DNA of 30,465 nucleotides from NCBI GenBank assembly GCA_001970855.1, contig LSSN01001438.1:1-30465 (forward strand), written 5' to 3'. A program made the position numbers and the translations under genes. The notes below the pieces were generated by a model. That model worked only from the letters and a program-made list of their open reading frames with translations, ran no database searches and was not told the DNA's origin. Positions 1 to 10,360 of the stretch are shown piece by piece (within the stretch, counting starts at the first letter, position 1; each line of letters begins with the position of its first letter). Source of the stretch: Smittium culicis. Its lineage: Eukaryota; Kickxellomycota; Harpellomycetes; Harpellales; Legeriomycetaceae.

Positions 1-20
1 TTTTTTTTATTTAGATGGTT

Positions 21-920
21 TTAAGGACCGTATTCTAGAGATTTTCTAGGTATGCCCGATTTCTTTGATATCCAGTCTATGTGGAAATACGCATTTGAAA
101 AAAAATTGAGAGTGTTTAAATCTTCACATTTAGTTTTACTTTGATATAACCCTGTTATAGACGAAGATACACCAACGAGTATATTTTTTTGATAAGGAGT
201 ATTTATACTTTCTCCAAATAACAATAGAGGCCCTCCAGAGTCTCCAATACAGATACCTTTATTATTGGTATTAATGGCGCATATTTCATTTTTATCATTT
301 CCAATATACTTTGGGTTGTACTTTCTACAATCTCTTGATTCGGTAGGTAAAATTTCTGTATATAATAAATGATTTGACGGTTTACTGTCGTGAGATGTCA
401 GTCCCCAACCTATAGCCAGTAACTTTGAATTTATTTTTTCTTTTTGAACTAGTATCTTTGGATATTGGATTCCTAATTGACTTTTTTTCTTTTCACTAAC
501 TCCACTTTTTAAAATAATAATTCCAATATCATAATTGCTCCCATCATCGTGGTAATTACTATGAATATATATTTTCTTTATTTGACCCGATTTATCATTA
601 TCATCAGTCGATTTGTTGCTTCCAACTATAATTTTGAATTCGCTTTCAAGTTTGTTAACCATTTTATCTCCTTCTATTTTTCTTAAACAATGCGCGGCAG
701 TTAGTACTACATTATAAGATATAAGCGTACCACCACAAAAATGCCCTTTTATCCCGGATAGCGATACTATGAAAGGAAATTGTTCAAAGTATGCCCTACT
801 ACCTCCAACTATCCTTTTAGAAAGATCAGTCGTATTATCTGATCGGGTTGAGTTGTAGATATCGGCTCTTATGTACGAAGATATTGCGAGACCTAAAAAG
901 AAAAAGGCGAAAAAAATCAT
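21..920 (-). CDS. Secreted trypsin-fold serine protease (chymotrypsin family S1), intronless
   Basis: A secreted S1-family endopeptidase made as a zymogen. From the ATG at 918-920 the protein has 299 aa. The open frame runs a little further upstream, but only to a TTG, so the ATG is the start. Residues 1 to about 19 are a hydrophobic signal peptide. A short propeptide ends in Lys-Arg, followed by the mature N-terminus IVGG at 37-40. The catalytic triad is complete: His77 in TAAHC, Asp131 in YDIGII and Ser228 in GDSGGP. Cys62-Cys78, Cys198-Cys214 and Cys224-Cys265 match conserved family disulfides. The residue six before the catalytic Ser (chymotrypsin position 189) is Gly222, not the Asp of true trypsins, so Arg/Lys specificity is not expected; an elastase- or chymotrypsin-like pocket is more likely. 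The gene has no introns, unlike most genes here. It could act in the gut or cuticle environment of an animal host, but that is inference. The fold assignment is very secure; the substrate is unknown. Confidence 0.93.
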   Translation of the reverse strand: MIFFAFFFLGLAISSYIRADIYNSTRSDNTTDLSKRIVGGSRAYFEQFPFIVSLSGIKGHFCGGTLISYNVVLTAAHCLRKIEGDKMVNKLESEFKIIVGSNKSTDDNDKSGQIKKIYIHSNYHDDGSNYDIGIIILKSGVSEKKKSQLGIQYPKILVQKEKINSKLLAIGWGLTSHDSKPSNHLLYTEILPTESRDCRKYNPKYIGNDKNEICAINTNNKGICIGDSGGPLLLFGESINTPYQKNILVGVSSSITGLYQSKTKCEDLNTLNFFSNAYFHIDWISKKSGIPRKSLEYGP

Positions 921-2596
921 TTTGACCAAGTTATATCTTCTTTTTAATGATTTATTTGATTTTCTCTTAACGCAACAAGCTTGATTTTATTTGAATTATT
1001 TAGATTTTGTAAAGATTATTATGAAATTTTCAAAAATTCTTATTTTCTTCACTTTATATTCCAATTTTGAGATAATATATATATTTATTTTTGTAAGTGT
1101 TAAAAGTTCAAAATTTTTTATTCAACACTTATTTATCTGATCGCACTAATAAAATATAAATTGAATGCGTTACTATTTTTTGATAAAAGTTTATATTTCT
1201 AAGTTTTTACTTTTATATAATATGTTTATAATATTCATTATGATTTATTATAGAGCGTACTTATAACTTATTCAAATATATAAATATATACTGATAGATT
1301 ATTATAACAAATAAAATTAATGCTCGTAAATTCTATTATCTTTTTTTGGATCTTAAAATTAAAATGTATTTATTTCCTGATTTAGGCACGTGGCATCATT
1401 TTTTTTCTGATAGCAATATGTAAATTGATATCTGTTATTTATAAAAAAACTAATCGATAAATTAAAATATCATATAGTTACATATAAGACATTTCATAAA
1501 ATAATACACTTATAATTATGCTAAAAACTTTTATTATTTTGAATTTTCAGCAAATAATAATATAAAAAAATTCATTTATTTTTTTTAGATATGTATGCTG
1601 ACTTTGCTTGCTTTAACGTTATTTTTTTTTTGAGCTGAATTATAACCTGATTGTGTATGTAGCAATATCATCAATTATACTGTTTTAATCAATTTTGGGG
1701 TATTTTTGTACATTTATTTTAATTGCGAGATAGATCTGAACTAAAATAATATTTGGTGTGATGGAATATATTTTGTTGAGCTCATTCTGATTTAGAAGCA
1801 TCGGATTTATCAGTTTTGTTTTAAATCATGTTGATTTATGCTTTAAAAAGAATTAAATTCAATAAAAAAACATTATCAGAGTATTGTTATTCGTAACTTT
1901 TTTCAATTATTTTTATACATAGATATAGAATAACATAATCCGAACTAGATAACATTTGATTGTTAAAGTACTCTTATATCATTTTTAAAGCTTATACATT
2001 AAATTTATCTTAATTTTTTATTTGGCGAATGCAATCAGCTAATAAGATTGGGATATAGATAGCTATAATTAGATTGATCTATTTAGTCACCAATTCTTAT
2101 CATTTTCTAATAAACTATAACATCTTATTTGATAAACTCTAAATTAATCAAGTACTTTTTAGTATATGGAGGTACAGAAATTTTAATGATATAGATAAAA
2201 TCACCTAAAAAAAATTTTGACTATTTTTTGGCATACAGTTAAATAGAAAAACAGTTAGACTTTGTAAAACCATCCAACAGAGCTAATATTTTAATTTTAT
2301 TCGTAAAATTATATTATAGGTTTAACAAAGCGCTTTCTTGGCTCAGAATTTAACATTTGATGTTTCCTTTTGTAGGAAGCCTTTAAAATGCAAATAGTTG
2401 TGATTTAAATCCTTGTAATTATCTTCTACTAAATAAAATGAGAATTTTTTTTTAATCAAATATTAGCTTGAAAATATAATTAATAATCCAAGTATTAAAT
2501 TTTATTACAATTTGTACACTATAAATTATAAATTATAAATGTTAATTTCTTTTTTTTCTGTTTTTTTAATTAAAAGATACCTCCACTTCTAACCAA

Positions 2597-2616
2597 CCCC
2601 CCCCCCCAAAAAAAAA
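2597..2616. repeat. Poly-C tract joined to poly-A tract
   Basis: A run of 11 C is followed directly by a run of 9 A within otherwise AT-rich DNA. It is a low-complexity tract and a likely site of length variation or sequencing error. No gene is affected. Confidence 0.8.
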
Positions 2617-2850
2617 TAAGTGAAATTGATAGAAATAAAGTTAGTTACATATAAAAATGCAAAAATTATTGGGCTTGATTGATGGATATAGGATAATTTT
2701 GTGTTGGGGTGAAAATACCTCATTCCTACAATTCTTTATACTCAATATTATAATAAATATATATTAGAGCATCTAAATATAAAGAAAAACAATTTTATAA
2801 TGATTAATTAAGAAATAAGCTTGAGAAAAAATTTATTAGTTCAAATCACA

Positions 2851-2872
2851 AAAATAATAATAATAATAATAA
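2851..2872. repeat. (TAA)n microsatellite
   Basis: About six tandem TAA/ATA units lie in the intergenic desert. It is a simple repeat with no coding context. Confidence 0.8.
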
Positions 2873-5307
2873 AGAGCAGATAATAAAGAAAAAATAACGC
2901 CGAAAAGGAATAATTAATCTAAAAGATTGTCTCGGCTGTTTATTCTTACAAAGAAAAGTATAATTTCAAATAGATGAATATAAAAATGATAGATAAGCAA
3001 AGGTAAACAGAAAAGAAATTAATAATTTTTTAAATAGAAAAGAAAAACTTAAAATTCCGAAAAAAACGATACCATAAATACAAGATCCTTAATCCTTACT
3101 CGATGCAAGAAGAAAATAAATAAAAAAAATTTTCAAAAGAAGAAAAATAAATTTAAAAACTTTTAAAAGCCATATTTCATAATATAATCCGTTGAAATAA
3201 AACGTACTGCAATTTAAACTCAAAGACAACCAAACATCATATTTATAAAAAAATAAAGCTTAAATATTTAGCTAATCTCTCAAATTTTTTAATTATTATT
3301 GAATATTAATAAACATATTAAATCATATTTATCTAAGTTTAGTTTTATTATCTATTTTTTATATTATTTTATTTTTTAGAATCCAAATACTTATTAGTAA
3401 CTAAAGGATTATATCAATAAATACTAATAATCATTTTCAATAAATTTCAGGAAAAAAAAAACAGTAAATACGACTACACTGCAAGAAAAAATCAATAAAG
3501 ATTTTAAATCAAATCCCAAACTAATAAAAAATTAGAAAATTTAACTAGATCTTTTCCTTTCAATTGAGCTAGAAGGTAAGTTTATAATCACAAACTATTC
3601 GATTTAAAAAACAGCAGATATTAAAATAGCCCATTTTAACTATTAGCGTTATGATATTTTAATTATAAATATTATAAATAAGTATTATTACCCAAAAAAA
3701 AATCATATCTTCAAATTATCAAATTAAAAAGATGTTTTTATTGTATTAGGATCAATTATATGAAAATGAATCTATGTTTTATATTCATTTGACTTATCTA
3801 ATTTATTAACCTTCAAAGAATACATGGTTGCTTCAATAGCCATTTTATTTATTATCCTATCGATTTATTGTGATTTTTTTATTTCTGGGAAGAATTCTTT
3901 TTCTAAAATTTTTATAATTTTTTGTCAAATATTGAAACTAAGTATCCTTATTCTTCACAGCTAGTTTTACTATAAATCTTTATATTTCCACAAGATAAAT
4001 ATTGTTTTTTGCAGAAAATTGCTAAAAAATACAATGTATATAAAAACTTGCTCTATATTGGTTTAGTTTAAAAATATTTATATAAGGAAATATTTTTGGA
4101 TGTATTTTGCTGCATGTGCGTTTTTTAATGATTCAAGTGGTTTGGATACAATTTTTAATTTTAAATTTGATTATATAATTGTTTATTATTTTGAAAATCT
4201 GTTTTAAGTTGAAATGATATACCCTTCTAAAATAATGATATAATTTTATATACTATATGCATTCACATCACCAGTATTTTATACTATATACCACCTCGAA
4301 TTAAACCAATCGAATCATTTGATATATCAATACATGTGATTTTGAAATTTATAAAAGCATTTTTATCTTTATTAAAAATAATTTACTTTATTAAAAAATA
4401 AACACTTTAAGTGTAGTATTTTTATATTATATTATTAAACATATTTTACTGAAATTTATTCAATAATTATTATTATCTATAAGGTAAACAACAAGTTACC
4501 ACTGAATGCCTAGTTATTAAATATATTCCAATTTAATAATCTACTTTGATAGATAAGCCAATGAATAAAATATAGTGTACTTATTTTTGTAAAAAAAATG
4601 TAAAATTTACAATTTCAATATATGTATTTCAATATGGTATTTTTCGAATTGTGTTTAAAACAGTGAATGTGGTGAAGAAAATAAACATTTATATTATTAA
4701 GAAAGGTAAATTTTAGGAAATCGATTATTTGAAATAGTTACGCAATAATATAGTAGAATTTAGCTGCAGTTTTAGTTATATGTATATCTAAACCTATTTC
4801 TATTGGATTAATTCAATAAACTAAACTTTGATGTAGTGCTTTTAATTCTAAAAAACTACAAGTAAATAAATTGTAAAACTAATCTAATCTGTGAAAGGGG
4901 ATGATTTAATAAAATATAGTTTAGTAGCTATGACATTGTATTCAAAAAAAATGTAGCCTAATGAAAAAACATTATTGTTTTATTATAGAATATCTACTGT
5001 AGATATAAAATAATTTTACTCGTACTAAAAACTTTATTGGGTATATTGGGCCAAAAGTTTCAATCGTGAAATTTTCTATTTTTGTCTAATAAACTTGCAC
5101 TATCTATGTTCAACCATTAAAATCAATATCAAAAATGTCAATTGGGTAGCTAATTTCAAAAAAATATTACTGAAAAATGACTTCTCCAAGTAGGCATAAC
5201 CTTGTGCTCTTTTTGGGTTAATCTTCATACCGAGGGGCTAAACTAGCTCTAACTGGTTATTGGGATGTTAAAACTCGAATCTAATAGTTAGCTCGCAGAA
5301 TTCTATC

Positions 5308-5455
5308 TAAAAAAATCGGTGCTACCTTTTGGAGCAGCCAGTCGAATCTTTGTAAACTCTTAGCCAATTTTATTTAACTTTTAACTTAATAACCCTCATA
5401 TATTTTGTTTCCTATAAACAAATTCTCTATAAAAAAAAAAAAAAAAATCGGTGCT
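5308..5455 (+). repeat. Two copies of an A-tract/TCGGTGCT motif upstream of the PLP-enzyme gene
   Basis: A T/C/A-rich lead, an A run and TCGGTGCT occur at about 5301-5323 and again at about 5424-5455, the second with a much longer A run. Both lie 250-400 bp upstream of the ATG at 5706. They could be a regulatory motif or simply a local duplication; nothing in the sequence decides. Confidence 0.45.
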
Positions 5456-5705
5456 TTTCAAATGCCACAAATAAAATGATTAAATAAGAGCTATTTTTAA
5501 TAACCCGGTTCTTATTAATGCATAATAGAAATATAAAAATTAAAACATGAATTTCGAGCTGTCACGATTTATATAAATTTTCTTCAATTAATTTTTAGCT
5601 TTTATCGCTAATTTTTTCTTGCAATTAAATATTACATTCAATGCCATCCAACCTCGATCTCCAAGTATTTTAAACACATACACTTAATAGTTCCTTTGCT
5701 TCAAA

Positions 5706-6992
5706 ATGACTAATACGCACAAAGCTTTAGATCCTAATTCCCTCGATGAATCATTGAAAGCTATCAAAAAACCTGAATTATTTATTTCAGGCCATTTCGG
5801 AAAAAAAATTAAATCAAATTTTTTGATGAACCAGGATTTTCTCTCTTTAAATCATGGATCTTATGGCTCTTGTCCAATTTACGTTCAGGAATATGTGGAG
5901 TACTACTCACGGATTGCCGACTACAATCCAGTTAGATTTGTTTTACACACATTAAAACCTCTATATTTTGATTCTCTCGAAAGAATCTCACCATATTTAG
6001 GCGTCGAGGATCCTAAACAATTAACATACATCTCGAATGCATGTGCAGCACTAAACTCCATTTTGCGTAGTATGAAGTTTGAAGAAGGTGATATTTTAAT
6101 CCATTATTCAACTACCTTCGATGCGTGTATTAACGCTATCCAATACATTTGCGATAATTCAAAAGCCAAAGCTGTTAAAATAGAATTGAATTTCCCTATG
6201 ACAAATGATGAAATATTATCTGCAACAAAAGAATCGATTTCTAATATTAAGAAAGACAGCAATAAAAGGATCCGGCTCGCTTTAATCGATGCCATAATTT
6301 CAGTACCTGGGATAGTTTTACCTTACAAAGAATTAGCGAAAATTTTTAAACAAGAAGAATCTTTGGTGTTTATTGATGCGGCTCATGCAATAGGGATGCT
6401 TGATATTGACATTGACAGCACTGGTTGTGATTACTTTGTCACTATTGCTCACAAATGGTTCTTTTCCAAACGAGGTTGTGCTATATTTTATGTTGCGAAT
6501 CACTTAAAATCCAGCACTCATCCACTATGTATCTCACATTCTTACAACCAAGTGAACAATTTCAACGATTCTTTCTTCCAACAGGGCGGAATTGATTACA
6601 GCACATATTTATCATCAAATGCATCCATCGACTTTATTGAATCGCTTGGCGGTCTCAAAAAGATTCAAAATTACTGCTCTAACTTGGCAAAACAAGCTGT
6701 TGACATGCTTGAATCTAAATATGACTTTACACCGATGACAAGAGACAGATCACAAACTTGTTTTATGATCAACGTCAAAATTCCTCTCGAGTATGGAAAT
6801 CCTATTCACGACAAACTTGGATGTTCTATCTCAAACATTATGCTTCTCAAATACAATATCTCTGGGAAAGTTTTTTCCCACAATAACGCATGGTGGGCCC
6901 GTTTGAGTGCTCAAATATTTTTGGAACTCAGCGATTTCGATACCTATGCTCAATTCCTACTAAAAACTATCGACGAAGAACTTGGAAAATAA
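5706..6992 (+). CDS. PLP-dependent class V aminotransferase-fold enzyme (isopenicillin N epimerase / Egt2-like)
   Basis: A pyridoxal-phosphate enzyme of 428 aa in a single exon, starting at an ATG with A at -3. It has the LNHGSYGSCP motif at 48-57 that marks the isopenicillin-N-epimerase-like branch. It also has the cofactor-site stretch FIDAAHAIG at 222-230 (Asp224, His227), the Schiff-base lysine Lys250 in the context AHKW, and a C-terminal RLSAQIFLELSDF segment (399-411) that holds the substrate-carboxylate Arg. In fungi, members of this branch act as hercynylcysteine sulfoxide C-S lyases (Egt2, ergothioneine synthesis) or cysteine desulfhydrases. Which reaction applies cannot be read from the sequence. 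No signal peptide is obvious, so it is probably cytosolic. The length is normal for the family and no motif is broken. Its neighbours give no pathway clue. Confidence 0.9.
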   Translation: MTNTHKALDPNSLDESLKAIKKPELFISGHFGKKIKSNFLMNQDFLSLNHGSYGSCPIYVQEYVEYYSRIADYNPVRFVLHTLKPLYFDSLERISPYLGVEDPKQLTYISNACAALNSILRSMKFEEGDILIHYSTTFDACINAIQYICDNSKAKAVKIELNFPMTNDEILSATKESISNIKKDSNKRIRLALIDAIISVPGIVLPYKELAKIFKQEESLVFIDAAHAIGMLDIDIDSTGCDYFVTIAHKWFFSKRGCAIFYVANHLKSSTHPLCISHSYNQVNNFNDSFFQQGGIDYSTYLSSNASIDFIESLGGLKKIQNYCSNLAKQAVDMLESKYDFTPMTRDRSQTCFMINVKIPLEYGNPIHDKLGCSISNIMLLKYNISGKVFSHNNAWWARLSAQIFLELSDFDTYAQFLLKTIDEELGK

Positions 6993-9900
6993 GCGTGATT
7001 TAAATTTGCAAAGTAAATACAATTCGCTATTATAATTCTTTTTATTCTTATAGCGTACTTTTTAAAACTACAAGAATAATTCACCTTATGTTAAATTTTT
7101 TGAAATTGCTTTAAAATCATATAAAATTGTATACATAAAGTAAACAGATGAATAACTCCCTCAAATGAAAAGCTTATCTGCGTATACATTGCATTTTTAT
7201 TATTCTAAACACCGAAAAAAAGAAAATTTATAGCAAGAAGCTCTAAATAATATGATAATTGAAGATTTATATATTAAATCATACTAACTATATTTTCTCA
7301 CTTTTAAAATAATTATATATATATTTTCTTTTATTTTTTAATTTTATAAAAATATATTTCTGCTAGTATGAAACTTTCGCTTAAGCAAATGTTTTTTATA
7401 AAACAATATTTTTGATAAAATGCCACTGGTTTATAAACTTATCAATAATCTACCCTGGACGATGCCAAAAATAGATATATTAATAGATACCGTTTCATAT
7501 ATATTAGCTTGCGCCTATTTAAGAGTATTATAAATAATATCACGTTATTTTTACTAATATTCCAAAGTGACCTATATTTTTGTAATTTTTAATAGCTATT
7601 ATTTAAATACCCTCCTATACTATATTATACATATTTATTTGTTTCAAAATATGTAAAAATCACAACAAATTTAATTAGTTGAAATTCATATTAAAAATAC
7701 TATAAGTAGTATTTCTATTAGAAGCTTTAAAGATATTTTTAAATATCGCGCTTATGATTTTTTTTAATCTCTGTTCAAATTTAAATTGGTGCAGGATATT
7801 TTTTTGTTGAAAATTTTGTTAGATTAACTTGTAAAAAACGAAACTAAATATCTTTATCTTGAATATCGAGAATAAATAATATCTAAACAATATCTGATTT
7901 TTAAGGGTCAAAAACCTATGAAACATAATTTAGTAATAAATTAAAACAAATTGCACTCGAAGACAGATAGACTAATTTAACGAATCTTTAGTTATTGACC
8001 TAAACTAATTTATTTAAGCTTAATTTAGCTCGATAAAAAGGTAGCTATTCAGTTTAATAATTCGCATATTAATATATAACTTACTATTAAAAACTTATAA
8101 AAATTATATATAATGATAACTAATTTTTTATATATAATTACCTTTATTGGCGTTTATTATAGAAAATAATTTAATAATATATATAATTTTTTTCATAACA
8201 ATAACCACAAATAGAAAAGAAATTAATTAATTTAATAGTTAATTTAGTAAATAGTATATAATAAAATAAATAGGAGATATTTTTATATATAGCAACCAAA
8301 GCAAAAAATTAGCATTATTTTCGTAGTATTTGTCAAAGTATTCCTAATACTCCATTTATAGCTTTATTTTAGATTGTATAATTTTTATTTGGGTCTATTT
8401 AATATAGAATATATTATTTAAACTTTAAATTTTGGATTGTTATCAGATGCCTTTAAGATCTTATTTCTTCCCATTTCTCTTTTGGGATAAAATTTTTCTC
8501 TTTTATAACTTTATTTTCCCTAATTATCAAGAAAGCGAGCTATTAATATTGTATAAAAGATAAATGAAAGTAATAGCGAAAGCTAAAGCAAAAATAAATG
8601 TAAAGAATAATCTAGAGTAAAGAGGAGTGGTAGAAAGTTGAATAACAAGGCAAATAAAAATAAGCATGAATATAAAAAAATAAAATTTGATGAATCATCA
8701 AAATTCACAAAGAGAAGATAGGCTTTCCTATAAAAAAAACTTACATTGAGTATTAAAATTATTTGTAAAGAAACTAGGTTAATCTTGTCTTTGGTTATAA
8801 AGATGGTTTTTTTTATAAAAATTATTGTCTTTGTTGTAGCGCTTGGTTAAGCTTAGCTACGACATACTCTCCTTCTGGATTATCAGCTGCATACATAAAT
8901 GAGTTGAGATCAATATATAAACCAAAATCTTATGTCTTGACACTGCTTTAAGTGGGTTGGATGACTGGAGTAGTATGGAGTCATGAACCTGATATCTTTC
9001 AAACAAAATCGAACTCGTTGAGATAATTGAGTTCCTAGTCAGTGTCTACTTCTAACAGGATAAATTAAAGATATAATATTATAATCCTTATATAGAATAG
9101 TACCAAGTAGCATACCTAATACAACCGATCATTTTATTTAACCGCATTATCAATAAAATAACTAAATAAATATTTCCTGCTTCTCGTAGAAATCTCCCGT
9201 GTATAAATATTGTTAATGAGATTTTGTTCGATTTAAACCTCACAAAACCAATTAAAAGTATTGTTCAAGTTATATAAACTATATATGATAATCTCTTTTA
9301 TAAAATATTATACGAACAGCATTGGCAGATGAATTCAAACTACTATCTGTAAGGTAACACCTACCTGATATTGATCCAAATATATTATTATTGATATTAA
9401 AACCATTATCGAATTAAGTTCAATTAAATAAAAAGAAATTTTTTACGATTTTATATTTGCTAGTTTAATCCTGCATTTTTCGGAGTTATTTAAAAATGTA
9501 GCCCTTATTAAAATGCAGAAATAGTTAACTTTGATATTATTTAGCTAGTAGATAGGCTGATAAATCTAATTGAAGATAGGGCAGTGGGATTGACATTGAC
9601 ATTATCTAGGATGGGGGGATGGAGAAGGTAAAAAAACTACTTGAAACTTATGATATCTTATATATAAAAAAAAACACGAAAATTAATTTAATTTTAACGC
9701 TATTTTCTTCCTTTCTCAGCGAGTTTATTATTTATATTTTAGAATTATATTAAAAACTTTAATTTTTATGCTAATATACATTTTAATAACTGTAAATCTA
9801 AGCTAAAAAAAAAAAGTATCACTTTTTCACTAATTAGTATCGTTTGTTTGGGAATTATATCTGGTTGGTCCATTTTATTTATCGCAAGAATTTATGAGTC

Positions 9901-10360
9901 TATTAAATTTTTACTACTAAATATTACGCCCAGATTAAACAAGAAAAATGTCCAGGCCAATAGAATCTTTAATTTTTTTGTTTCGATCATACTTACTAGT
10001 ATTTACTGGCTATAAGTTCAGTACTTTATTTTTATTTGATGGTTACATAGAAAAGTCATAGGCTTTCATCCTACTTTTCTTCAGGCACCAATAATAATTC
10101 TGTTGTATAATTTTACTGGGTATGATACTTTTTGAGTGTAATTTTATTATCCTAATTTTTAATGAGGAGAATAATGGGTAATAAATTAATTAGTAGATAG
10201 TTGCACTCAAGTTTGTGTACAACAACAGTTAGTGAAAAAAACAACTTTTTGATCAAGCTTTCCAAATCTTAGTCTTTCACCACAAGTTTGCTGGTATACC
10301 ATTTCAGTTAAATCACAGACAATAAATATCAATTTTAAAACTTAAATCAATCCAAAAACT
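6993..10360. other. AT-rich intergenic region with one decayed coding remnant
   Basis: About 3.4 kb of AT-rich DNA between the PLP-enzyme gene and the N-myristoyltransferase gene. No intact gene is visible. A less AT-rich patch at about 8820-9066 carries a coding remnant, described separately. The plus strand at about 8560-8720 is purine-rich. Confidence 0.6.
8822..9066 (-). pseudogene. Decayed coding remnant, family not recognised
   Basis: On the minus strand one frame reads from about 9066 to a TAA at 8822-8824 with protein-like composition. It ends in a stretch of more than 30 codons rich in Asn, Ala, Glu and Leu (for example NSFMYAADNPEGEYVVAKL). Upstream in the same frame there are five stops: TAG, TGA, TGA, TAA and TAA. 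Each is one transition away from a Gln, Arg or Trp codon. This pattern, together with a base composition less AT-rich than the surroundings, suggests an old coding sequence decayed by C-to-T/G-to-A change, possibly a retroelement gag-like ORF. The final part could also be a real terminal exon. I do not recognise the protein. Confidence 0.4.

Larger units (their letters stand above)
921..5705. other. AT-rich intergenic desert, no gene seen
   Basis: About 4.8 kb of very AT-rich DNA with stops in all frames and no recognisable protein motif. It includes homopolymer and microsatellite tracts (listed separately). From about 2800 to 3250 the plus strand is strongly purine (A) rich. The last 500 bp form the upstream region of the PLP-enzyme gene and are slightly less AT-rich. 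No tRNA-like A/B box pair was found by eye. Confidence 0.6.

Noticed and set aside
921..929. A longer trypsin N-terminus starting at 929
   Set aside because: The codon at 927-929 is TTG on the minus strand. The first ATG is at 918-920 and already gives a good signal peptide.
5230..5345. A possible tRNA, suggested by CTCGAATC and AGTCGAATC motifs
   Set aside because: The A-box and B-box order and spacing do not fit a tRNA on either strand, and no acceptor stem could be drawn.
6104..6295. A minus-strand open frame inside the PLP-enzyme gene
   Set aside because: It is an antisense shadow with no start context and no motif.
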